In this document: positions 6,700-14,100 of the stretch, one piece after another
Numbering within the stretch: position 1 is the stretch's first letter
How the letters are laid out: every line of letters starts with the position of its first letter
Assembly: GCA_002404095.1 (NCBI GenBank)
Contig: DHJA01000085.1
Span: forward strand, 108,938-123,919
DNA: 14,982 nt
From: Planctomycetaceae bacterium UBA4732
GTDB taxonomy: Bacteria; Planctomycetota; Planctomycetia; Gemmatales; Gemmataceae
Direction: 5' to 3'
Program-made: the position numbers and the translations under genes
Notes under the pieces: model-generated
Seen by the model: only the letters and a program-made list of their open reading frames with translations
Told to the model about the DNA's origin: nothing
The model's database searches: none

Positions 6700-7728
6700 T
6701 CACATCGCATCCAAACTGCTGAACGACAACGACCCCAAGAGCCAGGCGTTGTCATCGCTTGCTGCTGCGTGGGATGCCGCGAACACGGCGTCCAGCGCCT
6801 CAACATGCACGGCGGATGTCGTGTCGGAAGTCGACGGGACCCCGCTCTGGCTTGCTGGCGGAGCGGACGGAGCCGCAAACCCGGAAAGCGGCGCGGCCGG
6901 CATCACTGATTGTCCCGTGCTGAGCAGGCTGGACGCCAGCGGCGCGAGGTCTATGGCTGAAGCCGGTTGGCTGATCGCTGGGGCGGCAGCAACGACGCTG
7001 GTCCGGAAGTCGAACTGGTTGATGGCAAACCATTGTTTATCCCCTCCCGTCCCGCCTGAGACTTTACTAATGCTCAGGGCGATCTGGGAGATGTTGGCAC
7101 TGCTGCTGCTGATGCCGATGAAGATCGCCGAGTTGTCGGCGGCATTGGTGGCCGTGCCCGCTTCCGTGAAGCTCGCCAGGCTCTTGCCGTTGGCGTCGAA
7201 GGCCTCGACCTTGGCGGTAAATGTGAGGGTACTCCCAAGATTTGGCTGGATTTGCGCGCCGCCCGCCGCGACAGCCGTCGCCCCGAAATTCAGGGTGATC
7301 GGGTTCGTCTTGGCCTGGGCGCCGCCGTTGGTGCCGAGGACCCAGTCTCCGACCGCGAAGTTGCCGTTCCATGATCCGTTGCCCTGGTAGGGAGGGGCGC
7401 TGACTTGCTGGGTCACATCGAAACTGTTGGGTGTCGTCGCGCTGACGCTGATGCTGCGGCCCGCGGTCGAAAGGATCGTAAAGGGATTGGCAACATTTAT
7501 GTCCCGCGGGGGCGGAGTGGGAGCGAGCGTGCCCCAGTTCACCGTGTCCGTGGCAGCCAGGGCGACACGGCTCGTGACCAGGGTGTAGCTTGGGCACCAG
7601 CGATCTTCCAACCGCTCGACCTGCAGGGGGACTGCTTGTCTTGCGCGCGTCGCTTGCCTGCGCGTGCGTTTGGACCGTTTCCCAGTCCCGGTCGAGCTGA
7701 GGTTCCGCAGCCAAGAGAAAAGGCTCAT
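6700..7728 (-). CDS. Exported protein with one unassigned beta-rich domain, LEPR-XLL-like N-terminus
   Basis: A 342-residue protein. It starts MSLFSWLR exactly like the delta-60 protein; a very basic stretch follows, then LQVERLEDRWCPS at 35-47, the variant of the planctomycete N-terminal motif with W-C-P. Residues ~48-245 form a probable single beta-sandwich-like domain (GNFAVGDWVLGTN, PITLNFGATAVAAGGAQIQ, FTAKVEAFDANGKSLASF, NSAIFIGISSSSANIS, WFAINQFDF), resembling extracellular domains seen in cyanobacterial and planctomycete secreted proteins for which I know no firm name. Residues ~250-342 are Ala/Ser/Pro-rich and probably disordered, ending in VEALDAVFA and LSFSSLDAM. AGGAG is 7 nt before the ATG. 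Function not recognised. Confidence 0.8.
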   Translation of the reverse strand: MSLFSWLRNLSSTGTGKRSKRTRRQATRARQAVPLQVERLEDRWCPSYTLVTSRVALAATDTVNWGTLAPTPPPRDINVANPFTILSTAGRSISVSATTPNSFDVTQQVSAPPYQGNGSWNGNFAVGDWVLGTNGGAQAKTNPITLNFGATAVAAGGAQIQPNLGSTLTFTAKVEAFDANGKSLASFTEAGTATNAADNSAIFIGISSSSANISQIALSISKVSGGTGGDKQWFAINQFDFRTSVVAAAPAISQPASAIDLAPLASSLLSTGQSVMPAAPLSGFAAPSAPPASQSGVPSTSDTTSAVHVEALDAVFAASHAAASDDNAWLLGSLSFSSLDAM

Positions 7729-7855
7729 GATTCATCTCCTTTGAGGTCGTGGTCTGCGTTACAATGAAAAGGCCACCGCTCCCGGCGCGCAGACCGAGCG
7801 CCGGGGCGAGGCTGGGCCGGTGAGTGTCCTTCTTCGCGGTTGGGACTCACCGGCC
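7729..7855 (-). promoter_or_regulatory. Structured leader, copy D (pseudoknot upstream of SD)
   Basis: Stem 1 CCCGGCG (7781-7787) / CGCCGGG (7799-7805); loop CGCAGACC (7788-7795) pairs with GGTCTGCG (7751-7758). Distal hairpin GGCCGGTGAG (7815-7824) / CTCACCGGCC (7846-7855), perfect 10 bp. SD complement CTCCT at 7736-7740, 10 nt from the pseudoknot. This copy and copy B differ at only four positions over 156 aligned bases, including the first eight codons of otherwise unrelated proteins. Confidence 0.6.
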
Positions 7856-7874
7856 GCTTTTGTTCTTTGCTCCT

Positions 7875-7927
7875 AGGACGGTTTTTCAAACCGTCGTGCC
7901 TTACCGGACGGTTTGCAAAACCGTCCT
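7875..7927. repeat. Double GACGGTTT palindrome (REP-like or bidirectional terminator)
   Basis: Two adjacent hairpins: GACGGTTT (7877-7884) / AAACCGTC (7888-7895), and GGACGGTTT (7906-7914) / AAACCGTCC (7918-7926), each with a 3-nt loop. The outer arms AGGACGGTTT (7875-7884) and AAACCGTCCT (7918-7927) are also exact complements, so the whole is a nested palindrome. It sits between the gene ending at 7973 and leader D. It could be a dispersed REP-like unit or a transcription stop. The rest of 7856-7972 shows no gene. Confidence 0.6.
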
Positions 7928-7972
7928 ACAAAAGTCGCGACACCAATCCATCAGTCCAACTCTGACGACCCA

Positions 7973-9196
7973 CTAAATCGGCACGGCGGGGTTGCCATCG
8001 AGGATGCCGATCATGCTGCTGATGTCCAGGTACAGCACACCTAGGTTGTCAGCGTCAGCGCCAAAGCCAACGGGGGCGGTATTCCCGGTGATGCTGCTGG
8101 AGTTTTTGACCGTCACCGTGGCGGAGACGCTGTTGGTGTTGTAGATGCCGCCGCCCGCCGAGGCGGCGGAGTTGCCGGATAGCGTGCTGCCGCTGACCGT
8201 CAGCGAGCCGGCACCGTTGTAGATGCCGCCGCCGTAGTAGGTGGCGGAGTTGCTGGACAGGGTGCTGCCGCTGACGGTCAGCGTGCCGCTGTAATCGTAG
8301 ATGCCGCCGCCGTAGCTGGCGGAGTTGCTGGACAGGGTGCTGTTGCTGACGGTCATCGTGCCGTTGTTGTAGATGCCGCCGCCCTGCTGGGTGGTGGAGT
8401 TGCCGGACAGGGTGCTGCTACTGACCGTCAGCGTGCCATCGTTGAAGATGCCGCCGCCGTTCTGGTTGGCGGAGTTGCCGGACAGGGTGCTGCCGCTGAC
8501 CGTCAGCGTGCCGTAGTTCTCAATGCCGCCGCCCACCACGGTGCCGACGTTGCCGGACAGGACGCTGCCGCTGACCGTCAACGTGCCTTCGTTGCGGATG
8601 CCGCCGCCTTCGCCGGCGGAGTTGCCGGACAGGGTGCTGTTGCTGACCGTCATCGTGCCGTCGTTGTGGATGCCGCCGCCGTTCTGGTTGGCGGAGTTAC
8701 CGGACAGGGCGCTGCCGCTGACCGTCAGCGTGCCGTGGTTGAGGATGCCGGCGCCCTCGCCGGCTTGGCCCACGCCAGAGGCCGCGCCGTCGCTGATCGT
8801 CAGGCCGCTCAGGGTAACGTTCTCCTTGCTGGCCACCTCGAACACCCGCGAGGCGTTGTTGCCGCTGACCGTCAGTTCGCCGGCGCCCGGCCCAGCGATG
8901 GTCAGGTTCTTCTTGATGAGCAGCTCGCCGCTGGTCAGCGTGATGGTCTGGCCGTCCAGGCTGGGGGCGAAGACGATGGTGTCGTTGCTGTGGGCGGCGG
9001 CGATCTCGGCCCGCAGCGAGCCGGCGCCGCTGTCGTGGGTGTTCAGGACCGTCAGAGTGCTTAATAAATAGCGATGCTCCAGCGCTTCGAGCGTGGGCCG
9101 GAAGGTGGGCCGCTTGCGCGGGGACGCGGGCCGTGAAGCTCGTTCGCGGCTTCCGGACAGCCACAGGCGTTCGGACAGCCAACGGGTAAGTGACAT
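7973..9196 (-). CDS. Exported tandem-repeat beta-helix protein (9 repeats), paralogue of the 5148-6554 product
   Basis: A 407-residue protein with N-terminal MSLTRWLSER, basic stretch, LEALEHRYLLS at 36-46, and a beta-helix entry region almost identical to the paralogue. It has about nine ~24-residue repeats (GGGIYNxGTLTVSGSTLSGNSA pattern) from ~148 to ~372. The C-terminus (TGNTAPVGFGAD, NLGVLYLDISS, ILDGNPAVPI) also matches the paralogue closely. The two copies differ mainly in number and order of internal repeats, indicating tandem duplication followed by repeat exchange. AGGAG lies 9 nt before the ATG and the same leader type precedes it. A surface or extracellular structural role is inferred; no catalytic motif seen. 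Confidence 0.87.
   Translation of the reverse strand: MSLTRWLSERLWLSGSRERASRPASPRKRPTFRPTLEALEHRYLLSTLTVLNTHDSGAGSLRAEIAAAHSNDTIVFAPSLDGQTITLTSGELLIKKNLTIAGPGAGELTVSGNNASRVFEVASKENVTLSGLTISDGAASGVGQAGEGAGILNHGTLTVSGSALSGNSANQNGGGIHNDGTMTVSNSTLSGNSAGEGGGIRNEGTLTVSGSVLSGNVGTVVGGGIENYGTLTVSGSTLSGNSANQNGGGIFNDGTLTVSSSTLSGNSTTQQGGGIYNNGTMTVSNSTLSSNSASYGGGIYDYSGTLTVSGSTLSSNSATYYGGGIYNGAGSLTVSGSTLSGNSAASAGGGIYNTNSVSATVTVKNSSSITGNTAPVGFGADADNLGVLYLDISSMIGILDGNPAVPI
8083..8755 (-). repeat. Intragenic ~72-bp tandem repeats
   Basis: About nine imperfect repeats of roughly 72 bp, each coding one beta-helix turn, with the same TTGCCGGACAGGGTGCTG core (plus strand) as the array at 5262-6110. Several units are close enough to the other gene's units to allow recombination between the two genes. 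Confidence 0.8.
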
Positions 9197-9325
9197 TCTT
9201 CGAGTCTCCTGTTTCAGATTGGCCTGCGTTACAATGAAAAAGCCAACGCTCCCGGCGCGCAGACCGAACGCCGGGGCGAGGCCGGGCCGGTGAGTGTCCT
9301 TCTTCGCGGTTGGGACTCACCGGCC
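9197..9325 (-). promoter_or_regulatory. Structured leader, copy E (pseudoknot upstream of SD)
   Basis: Stem 1 CCCGGCG (9251-9257) / CGCCGGG (9269-9275); loop CGCAGACC (9258-9265) pairs with GGCCTGCG (9221-9228), where the changed base leaves a U-G wobble on the minus strand but a C-A clash on the plus strand. Distal hairpin GGCCGGTGAG (9285-9294) / CTCACCGGCC (9316-9325). SD complement CTCCT at 9206-9210, 10 nt from the pseudoknot. Proximal half matches copy C; distal half matches copies B and D. Confidence 0.6.
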
Positions 9326-9544
9326 AACTTTGCTTCAGGAGGCAGTCGCACGCATGCCAGCGTCGTTACAACCCTCTATCGGGGTAATTGACAGAACGGC
9401 GTACCGCCCGACAGAGGAAAGCCGAAAAACCGAGACGAGGAGGCCCAGGACCTATACATCCCGACCGTAGGCGGCCGCCCTGGCGTTCGAGTACACAAGG
9501 CGGGGTAGGGCCGTCACGTCCCCAGTCAGATATCGTTATCGAGC
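9326..9544. other. Intergenic stretch, no gene seen
   Basis: About 220 bp between leader E and the promoter of the second toxin-antitoxin pair. A TTACAA at 9366-9371 and a few short GC inverted repeats are present, but nothing that supports a gene. A plus-strand frame running through here into 9615 has a TTG start, no ribosome binding site, Arg/Pro-rich composition, and collides with the antitoxin start; I do not regard it as coding. Confidence 0.4.
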
Positions 9545-9573
9545 TTCCCGGATTTTCGCAAATCCGGTACAGT
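9545..9573 (+). promoter_or_regulatory. Promoter with operator-like palindrome for second toxin-antitoxin pair
   Basis: TTCCC (9545-9549), 16 nt, then GGTACAGT (9566-9573) mirrors the arrangement before the first pair. The spacer is occupied by a perfect palindrome, CCGGATTT (9548-9555) / AAATCCGG (9560-9567) with loop TCGC, placed exactly between the putative -35 and -10. This is where an autoregulating toxin-antitoxin complex would bind. As RNA or DNA hairpin it is not followed by a T-run, so a terminator is unlikely. Confidence 0.5.
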
Positions 9574-9611
9574 AACCGCCGCGTTGTTTCTTCCTTCGGG
9601 AGCGTAAAGCG

Positions 9612-9821
9612 ATGACTCTCACCGTCGAAGCCGTCTACACAAACGGCGTTCTCAAACCGAAACACCCCTTGACGCTGGCCGAGGGGACCGAAGTCCGCTT
9701 GACCCTCAGCCCTGTGGACGAAGATTACGACCCGCTGGAGGCCGTCATCGGCATCGGCCAGGGACCGGCGGATGGCGCCGACCAGCACGATCACTACATC
9801 TACGGCACGCCAAAGCGATGA
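9612..9821 (+). CDS. DUF104 (AF2212-like) antitoxin of second PIN pair
   Basis: A 69-residue protein starting MTLTVEAVYTNGVLKPKHPL, then LAEGTEVRLTL, the DUF104 N-terminal signature (PF01954), clearly homologous to the product at 4356-4568. The C-terminal half (VDEDYDPLEAVIGIGQGPADG, then ADQHDHYIYG) differs from the first antitoxin, as expected if it binds a different toxin. GGGAG at 9598-9602 lies 9 nt before the ATG. The stop overlaps the next start as ATGA, implying coupled translation. The DPLEAVIGIG..GPADGA..HD..IYG pattern is familiar from antitoxins paired with short PIN toxins. Likely role: toxin neutralisation and operon repression. Confidence 0.87.
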   Translation: MTLTVEAVYTNGVLKPKHPLTLAEGTEVRLTLSPVDEDYDPLEAVIGIGQGPADGADQHDHYIYGTPKR

Positions 9822-10465
9822 TCTTTGTCGATACCTGGGCCTGGATTGCCCTTGCCGACAAGAGTGATCCGTACCACCGTAAGGCCAAGGCGGAACACAA
9901 GAAGCTGCGCCGCACCCATGGCCGATACGTCACCACCGACTACGTCTTGAGCGAGACCATTGGCTACCTGTATCCCGCCATCGGAGCAACCCAGACCCAG
10001 ACCTTCATCAACACCATCCTGGCAAGCGCGGATACGGGTCAGTACCTCCTCGTCCACGTTTCCCCGCAACAATTCCGCCGCGCCTGGGAACTGCGCCAGA
10101 AGTATCACGACAAACCCGACATCTCCTTTGTCGATTTCACCTCAATGGTCGTCATGCAGGACCTGGGGGTTACGGACATTTTCACCGGCGACGCTCATTT
10201 CCAAAAAGTGAACCTGGCGCTCTCGGCTGTTCCCTTAAGGCTGCTTCTCGGCCTCCCTCCGCGACTTCTGCGATTCATTGCTTCTCCTTCACGCCCAGCA
10301 GTTCCGCGGCTTCGGCGCGGACTGTTGTCCATTTCTTACATGGAGATGCCCGTAGCCGGACGCCAGGGGCCAAAAAAATCGAAGGAGGCATACTTTCGCC
10401 TCTTTTTTTCACGCCGTCCTCTTTCGTTGTCCCCTAAGGAAGGCGGTTGGGCATTTCTTCTTTAG
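9818..10465 (+). CDS. PIN-domain ribonuclease toxin (VapC-like), 3' end probably frameshifted
   Basis: The open frame encodes 215 residues, but only about the first 131 are PIN-like: D5 (MIFVDTWAWIAL), E46 (DYVLSETIGYL), D106 (SFVDFTSM) and D125 (FTGDAHFQKV) are the expected acidic residues. VapC proteins of this type normally end ~10 residues after the GDxHF motif. Here the frame runs on for ~80 residues (RLLLGLPPRLL onward) of unrelated, low-complexity sequence across an intrinsic terminator (10381-10409). Dropping one C of the pair at 10213-10214 would give KVNWRSRLFP and a stop at 10236-10238, a normal-length toxin of 140 residues. So a one-base insertion or sequencing error near 10213 is likely. 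The active site is intact; activity of the extended form is uncertain. Confidence 0.75.
   Translation: MIFVDTWAWIALADKSDPYHRKAKAEHKKLRRTHGRYVTTDYVLSETIGYLYPAIGATQTQTFINTILASADTGQYLLVHVSPQQFRRAWELRQKYHDKPDISFVDFTSMVVMQDLGVTDIFTGDAHFQKVNLALSAVPLRLLLGLPPRLLRFIASPSRPAVPRLRRGLLSISYMEMPVAGRQGPKKSKEAYFRLFFSRRPLSLSPKEGGWAFLL
10381..10409 (+). terminator. Intrinsic terminator after second toxin-antitoxin pair
   Basis: GAGGC (10385-10389) / GCCTC (10398-10402) with an 8-nt loop, extendable by G-T and A-T pairs, followed by seven T (10403-10409). An A7 run lies just upstream at 10372-10378, so some termination in the other direction is conceivable. It lies inside the extended frame of the toxin, which argues that the true gene ended before it. 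Confidence 0.7.
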
Positions 10466-10479
10466 GGCGGCGAAAGTCG

Positions 10480-10508
10480 TTGGCGCGGCCGGCTTCCGGG
10501 GTTACAAT
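10480..10508 (+). promoter_or_regulatory. Sigma70-like promoter of sigma factor-kinase operon
   Basis: TTGGCG at 10480-10485 and TACAAT at 10503-10508 are separated by exactly 17 nt. Transcription would start near 10515, leaving a ~37-nt leader to the ATG at 10552. The adjoining 10240-10479 holds only the terminator and the probable out-of-frame tail of the toxin gene. Confidence 0.6.
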
Positions 10509-10510
10509 CG

Positions 10511-10526
10511 CGGTTATCATTAACCG
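10511..10526 (+). promoter_or_regulatory. Palindrome at predicted transcription start
   Basis: CGGTTA (10511-10516) and TAACCG (10521-10526) form a perfect 6-bp inverted repeat around TCAT, starting 3 nt after the -10 box. The position suits an operator that blocks initiation, or a hairpin at the very 5' end of the mRNA. Confidence 0.4.
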
Positions 10527-10551
10527 AATTGGAACCCTGGATTTTCCGCTT

Positions 10552-11136
10552 ATGTCGTCGGAAGGATCGGTTACGCTTTGGTTCGACGCTCTCCAGGCGG
10601 GCGATCCGGCCGCGGCCCAACAGCTTTGGGAGCGTTATTTTCAGCGGTTAGTTGGGCTGGCCCGCCAGAAACTCCGCGATTCGCCGAAGTGCGTGGCAGA
10701 CGAGGAGGATGTGGCCCTCAGCGCCTTCGACAGTTTCTGCCGCAACGCCGAGAAAGGACGTTTCCCGCGGCTCCTCGACCGCGACAGCTTGTGGCGGCTG
10801 CTAATGGTCATTACCGCGCGCAAGGCCGCCCACCTGATCCGCGACCAGGGTCGCCTCAAACGAGGCGGACCCGCGTCCGTGGACGAGTCGGAAAACGGCT
10901 GCCTTGACCGGCTGTTAAGCCGGGAGCCGGCGCCGGAGTTCGCGTTGGAAGTCGCCGATGAGTGCCAACGGCTGCTGCGCAAGTTAGCGGACGCCGGCCT
11001 GGAGACGGTCGCCCTGCGGCGGATGGAAGGCTATTCGGTGGAGGAAATCGCCGCCGAATTGGGCTGCGCCCCGCGTTCGGTCAAGCGGAAGCTTCAGTTG
11101 ATCCGCGGCATCTGGGAAAACGAGGTCGTGCCGTGA
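10552..11136 (+). CDS. ECF-type RNA polymerase sigma factor
   Basis: A 194-residue protein. Residues ~10-100 match sigma region 2 (WFDALQAGDPAAAQQLWERYF, then DEEDVALSAFDSF and LWRLLMVITARKAAHLIRDQ). Residues ~133-190 match region 4, with a helix-turn-helix at ~160-183 (GYSVEEIAAELGCAPRSVKRK). The DEEDVALSAF and ITARKAAHLIR segments are typical of planctomycete ECF sigma factors encoded beside Ser/Thr kinases (Sigma70_ECF, PF07638-like). The ATG at 10552 is preferred over an in-frame start at 10447, which lies upstream of the promoter; there is no clear Shine-Dalgarno, so the start is not certain. Its stop overlaps the kinase start as GTGA. It likely directs polymerase to a regulon controlled by the kinase; the target promoters are unknown. 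Confidence 0.9.
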   Translation: MSSEGSVTLWFDALQAGDPAAAQQLWERYFQRLVGLARQKLRDSPKCVADEEDVALSAFDSFCRNAEKGRFPRLLDRDSLWRLLMVITARKAAHLIRDQGRLKRGGPASVDESENGCLDRLLSREPAPEFALEVADECQRLLRKLADAGLETVALRRMEGYSVEEIAAELGCAPRSVKRKLQLIRGIWENEVVP

Positions 11137-14100
11137 AAGAATGCTCCCCGCCGGGTTGCGATGTGTTGCCGCCTTCCCTGGGACGACGCATTGACCAGGC
11201 GTGCAATCACTTCGAGGCCGCCTGGCAGGCAGGCCCCGCGCCGCGAATCGAGGACTCTCTCGATGGCTGGGAAGAGCCGGAACGCGGGGCGCTGGTCCGT
11301 GAATTGATCCAATTGGACCTCTATTATCGCCGAGCTTCGGGCGCGGAGGGCCTTGCCGAAGACTACCTTAACCGTTTTCCGCCGCTCGATGGCAATTGGC
11401 TGGCCGGCGTACTCGCCGCCGACGCCGCGCCGTCAGGCGCTGAGGACGCGCTCACCACGACGATCCTGCCCTCTTCCCGCGGTCTCCCGGAAGGCGTGGA
11501 GGAAAGCTACGACTTCTTGGCCCCGTCGCAAAACCCGAGCGATCTGGGCTGCCTCGGCCCCTACGACGTCTTAAAAGTGTTGGGCGTCGGCGGCATGGGC
11601 GTGGTCTTCCAGGCTTACGATCCGCAGCTGGAGCGGTTGGTGGCGCTCAAGGCGATGTTGCCGGCGTTGGCGGCCAGCGCCTCGGCCCGGCAGCGATTTC
11701 TGCGCGAGGCCAAGGCGACGGCGGCCATCAAGCACGATCACATTGTCACCATTTATCAAGTCGGCGAAGATCGCGGCGTCCCTTTCCTGGCGATGGAGTT
11801 TCTGGAAGGCGAACCGCTCGACGTTCGCCTGGGACGGGAGCGTTGGGGCGCGGCGGCCTCGCCCTTACCCCTCAGGGAAGCCTTGCGGATCGCCCGAGAA
11901 ATCGCGGACGGCCTGGACGCGGCCCACCAGCGCGGCCTTATCCACCGCGACGTGAAGCCGGCCAACGTCTGGCTGGAAGGCGACCGCCGGCGCGTGAAGA
12001 TCCTCGACTTCGGCTTGGCGCGGGCCGTCACGGACAATGCGAATTTGACGCAGGAGGGCGCTATTGTTGGGACGCCGGCCTACATGGCGCCCGAGCAGAT
12101 AGGCGGCAAGCCGGTGGACGCCCGCAGCGACCTTTTCAGTCTCGGTTGTGTGATCTACCGCATGACGACCGGCGAGCCGCCGTTCAAAGGGATCGGCGCC
12201 ATTTCCACATTTCTGGCCATTTCCACGGAGACGCCGGCCCTTCCGCGCGAACGGAACCCCTCGCTACCGGCGGCCGCGTCGGATTTGGTGATGCGACTGC
12301 TGGCCAAGAACGCGGACAACAGGCCGGCGTCGGCGCGGGCGGTCGTCGAAGCGATTCAGGCCATTGAGAAGACATTGGCGACCTCCGAAGCTGATTGGAA
12401 CGGCGCCACTGAACTCGGAATGCACGCGCACGTCCTTGCGAACGATAGGGACAAATCGACCGCGGTGATGCCGGCCGTCGTTCCCGCGTTGCCTCAAGGC
12501 GCCGCGCCCGCCCGGGCCGCTAGGTTCCGGCGCCTCTGGCCGCGGTTCGCGGCGGCGGTCCTGCTGGGCCTGGCGGTCTATTGGTGCGGTCCGGCCGTTG
12601 TGCGCTACGCCACGGACAAGGGGGAGTTGGTCATCGAGATCGACGACCCCGAAGTGAAAGTAATAATCGATAAGCTAAAAGGCGTGACGATCCACGACAA
12701 GGCCAAGGGGGGCGGCACGTTCACCCTAATGCCCGGGCGTCACGACCTTACGGCCGGCGCCTACGAGATCGAGGTGACGGAGGTCGGCGGCGGCGTGCAT
12801 CACTTCACGCAGGAATTCACCATCACGCGGGGTGGCGTCAGGACCGTCAAGGTGACGTTTGAAACGACAGACGCGGCTAAAAAGCATCGCGACGACGCGC
12901 TCCACGCATCCCTGGGGATGGGGGCCGCCGAAAAAGCATTGAGGGCGTTGCTGGGGCAGGAAGTCGATCCCAAGGCCAACATCGACCAGCTTCGCCTCGC
13001 GGTCGCGGAGTTCCGGCGCAAACATGCTGGCACGCCGCAGGCGCTGGAGACGGCGAAACTCCTCGAGTGCCTGCCGTCGCCGCTGGACGTCTTGAATCGG
13101 GACGAGATTCCGCCGTATGAGCTATCCGTGGCTGGCGGCGGCGATCCCAAGGCGGCCCCGAAAGAGCTGGCGGCCATTCTCGGAGAAACCCGATTCCGGC
13201 ATACGGGGTGGGCCGGCGCCGTGGTCTTCAGTCCCAACGGTAAGCAGCTCATTTCGGGAGGCGCAGATGGCACAGTTAAGGTGTGGGACACGGCCAGCGG
13301 CGAAGCGCTGCAAACCATCGTCTGGGGCAAGGCCGCGTTCCCGACCCTAAGCCCGGATGGGCGGACGCTGGCCGTTTGGGGGGATAAGCCGGAAGTAGTG
13401 TTATGGGATCTGGAAACTGGGAAATCAGGGCGGACGCTGAATGATCACGCTGGCGCGATACTTGACGCCACGTTCAGCCACGACGGCAAGACCCTGGCGA
13501 CGGCCAGCGCGGACGGCAGCGTTAAACTTTGGGAGGTCGCTACAGGAGCCGTTCGACGGACGCTCCTGGGCCGGAAAGAGGGATTTTTCACTCTCGCTTT
13601 TAGTCCGGACGACAAGATTCTGACTGGGTCGGTCCACGACGCCCGCATCGTCTTGGAATGGGACGTTGTCGGTGAAGGGGGACCGAGAGAAACAACCAAA
13701 GGCATGGTAGGCGCCGTGAGTCCAGACGGAAAGAGGATGGCCACCGTGTATGAGGACGACCTTTCGGTGAAAGTTCTCGACGCGGCCACGGGTATGGAAA
13801 AACTGGTCTTGCAAGGATCGAAGAATCTGACGCGGTGTGTGACGTTCAGTCCGGACGGGCGCCTTCTCGCTTCGGGCGGATATGGCGGGGAATTGAAGGT
13901 GTGGAACGTGGACACGGGACAGGTCTATAAGGATCTTTCGTATGCGTATCGCAGTTCGGTCCTGAATCTCGCGTTCAGCTACGACGGCCGCCTGTTGGCC
14001 GCAGCCGGCGACGACCGGCGTGTGCGGCTGTGGGACGTGAGTACGGGGAGGCAACACGTCACTTTGAAACCTGGCTGTGGACAACTTGCGGCCATCGGGC

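Noticed and set aside
5262..8755. Regular repeats considered as a CRISPR array
   Set aside because: Repeats are coding, imperfect, in frame and without unique spacers; no cas genes nearby.
9388..9615. Plus-strand 75-residue frame before the second antitoxin
   Set aside because: TTG start, no SD, Arg/Pro-rich, runs through the promoter and palindrome into the antitoxin start.
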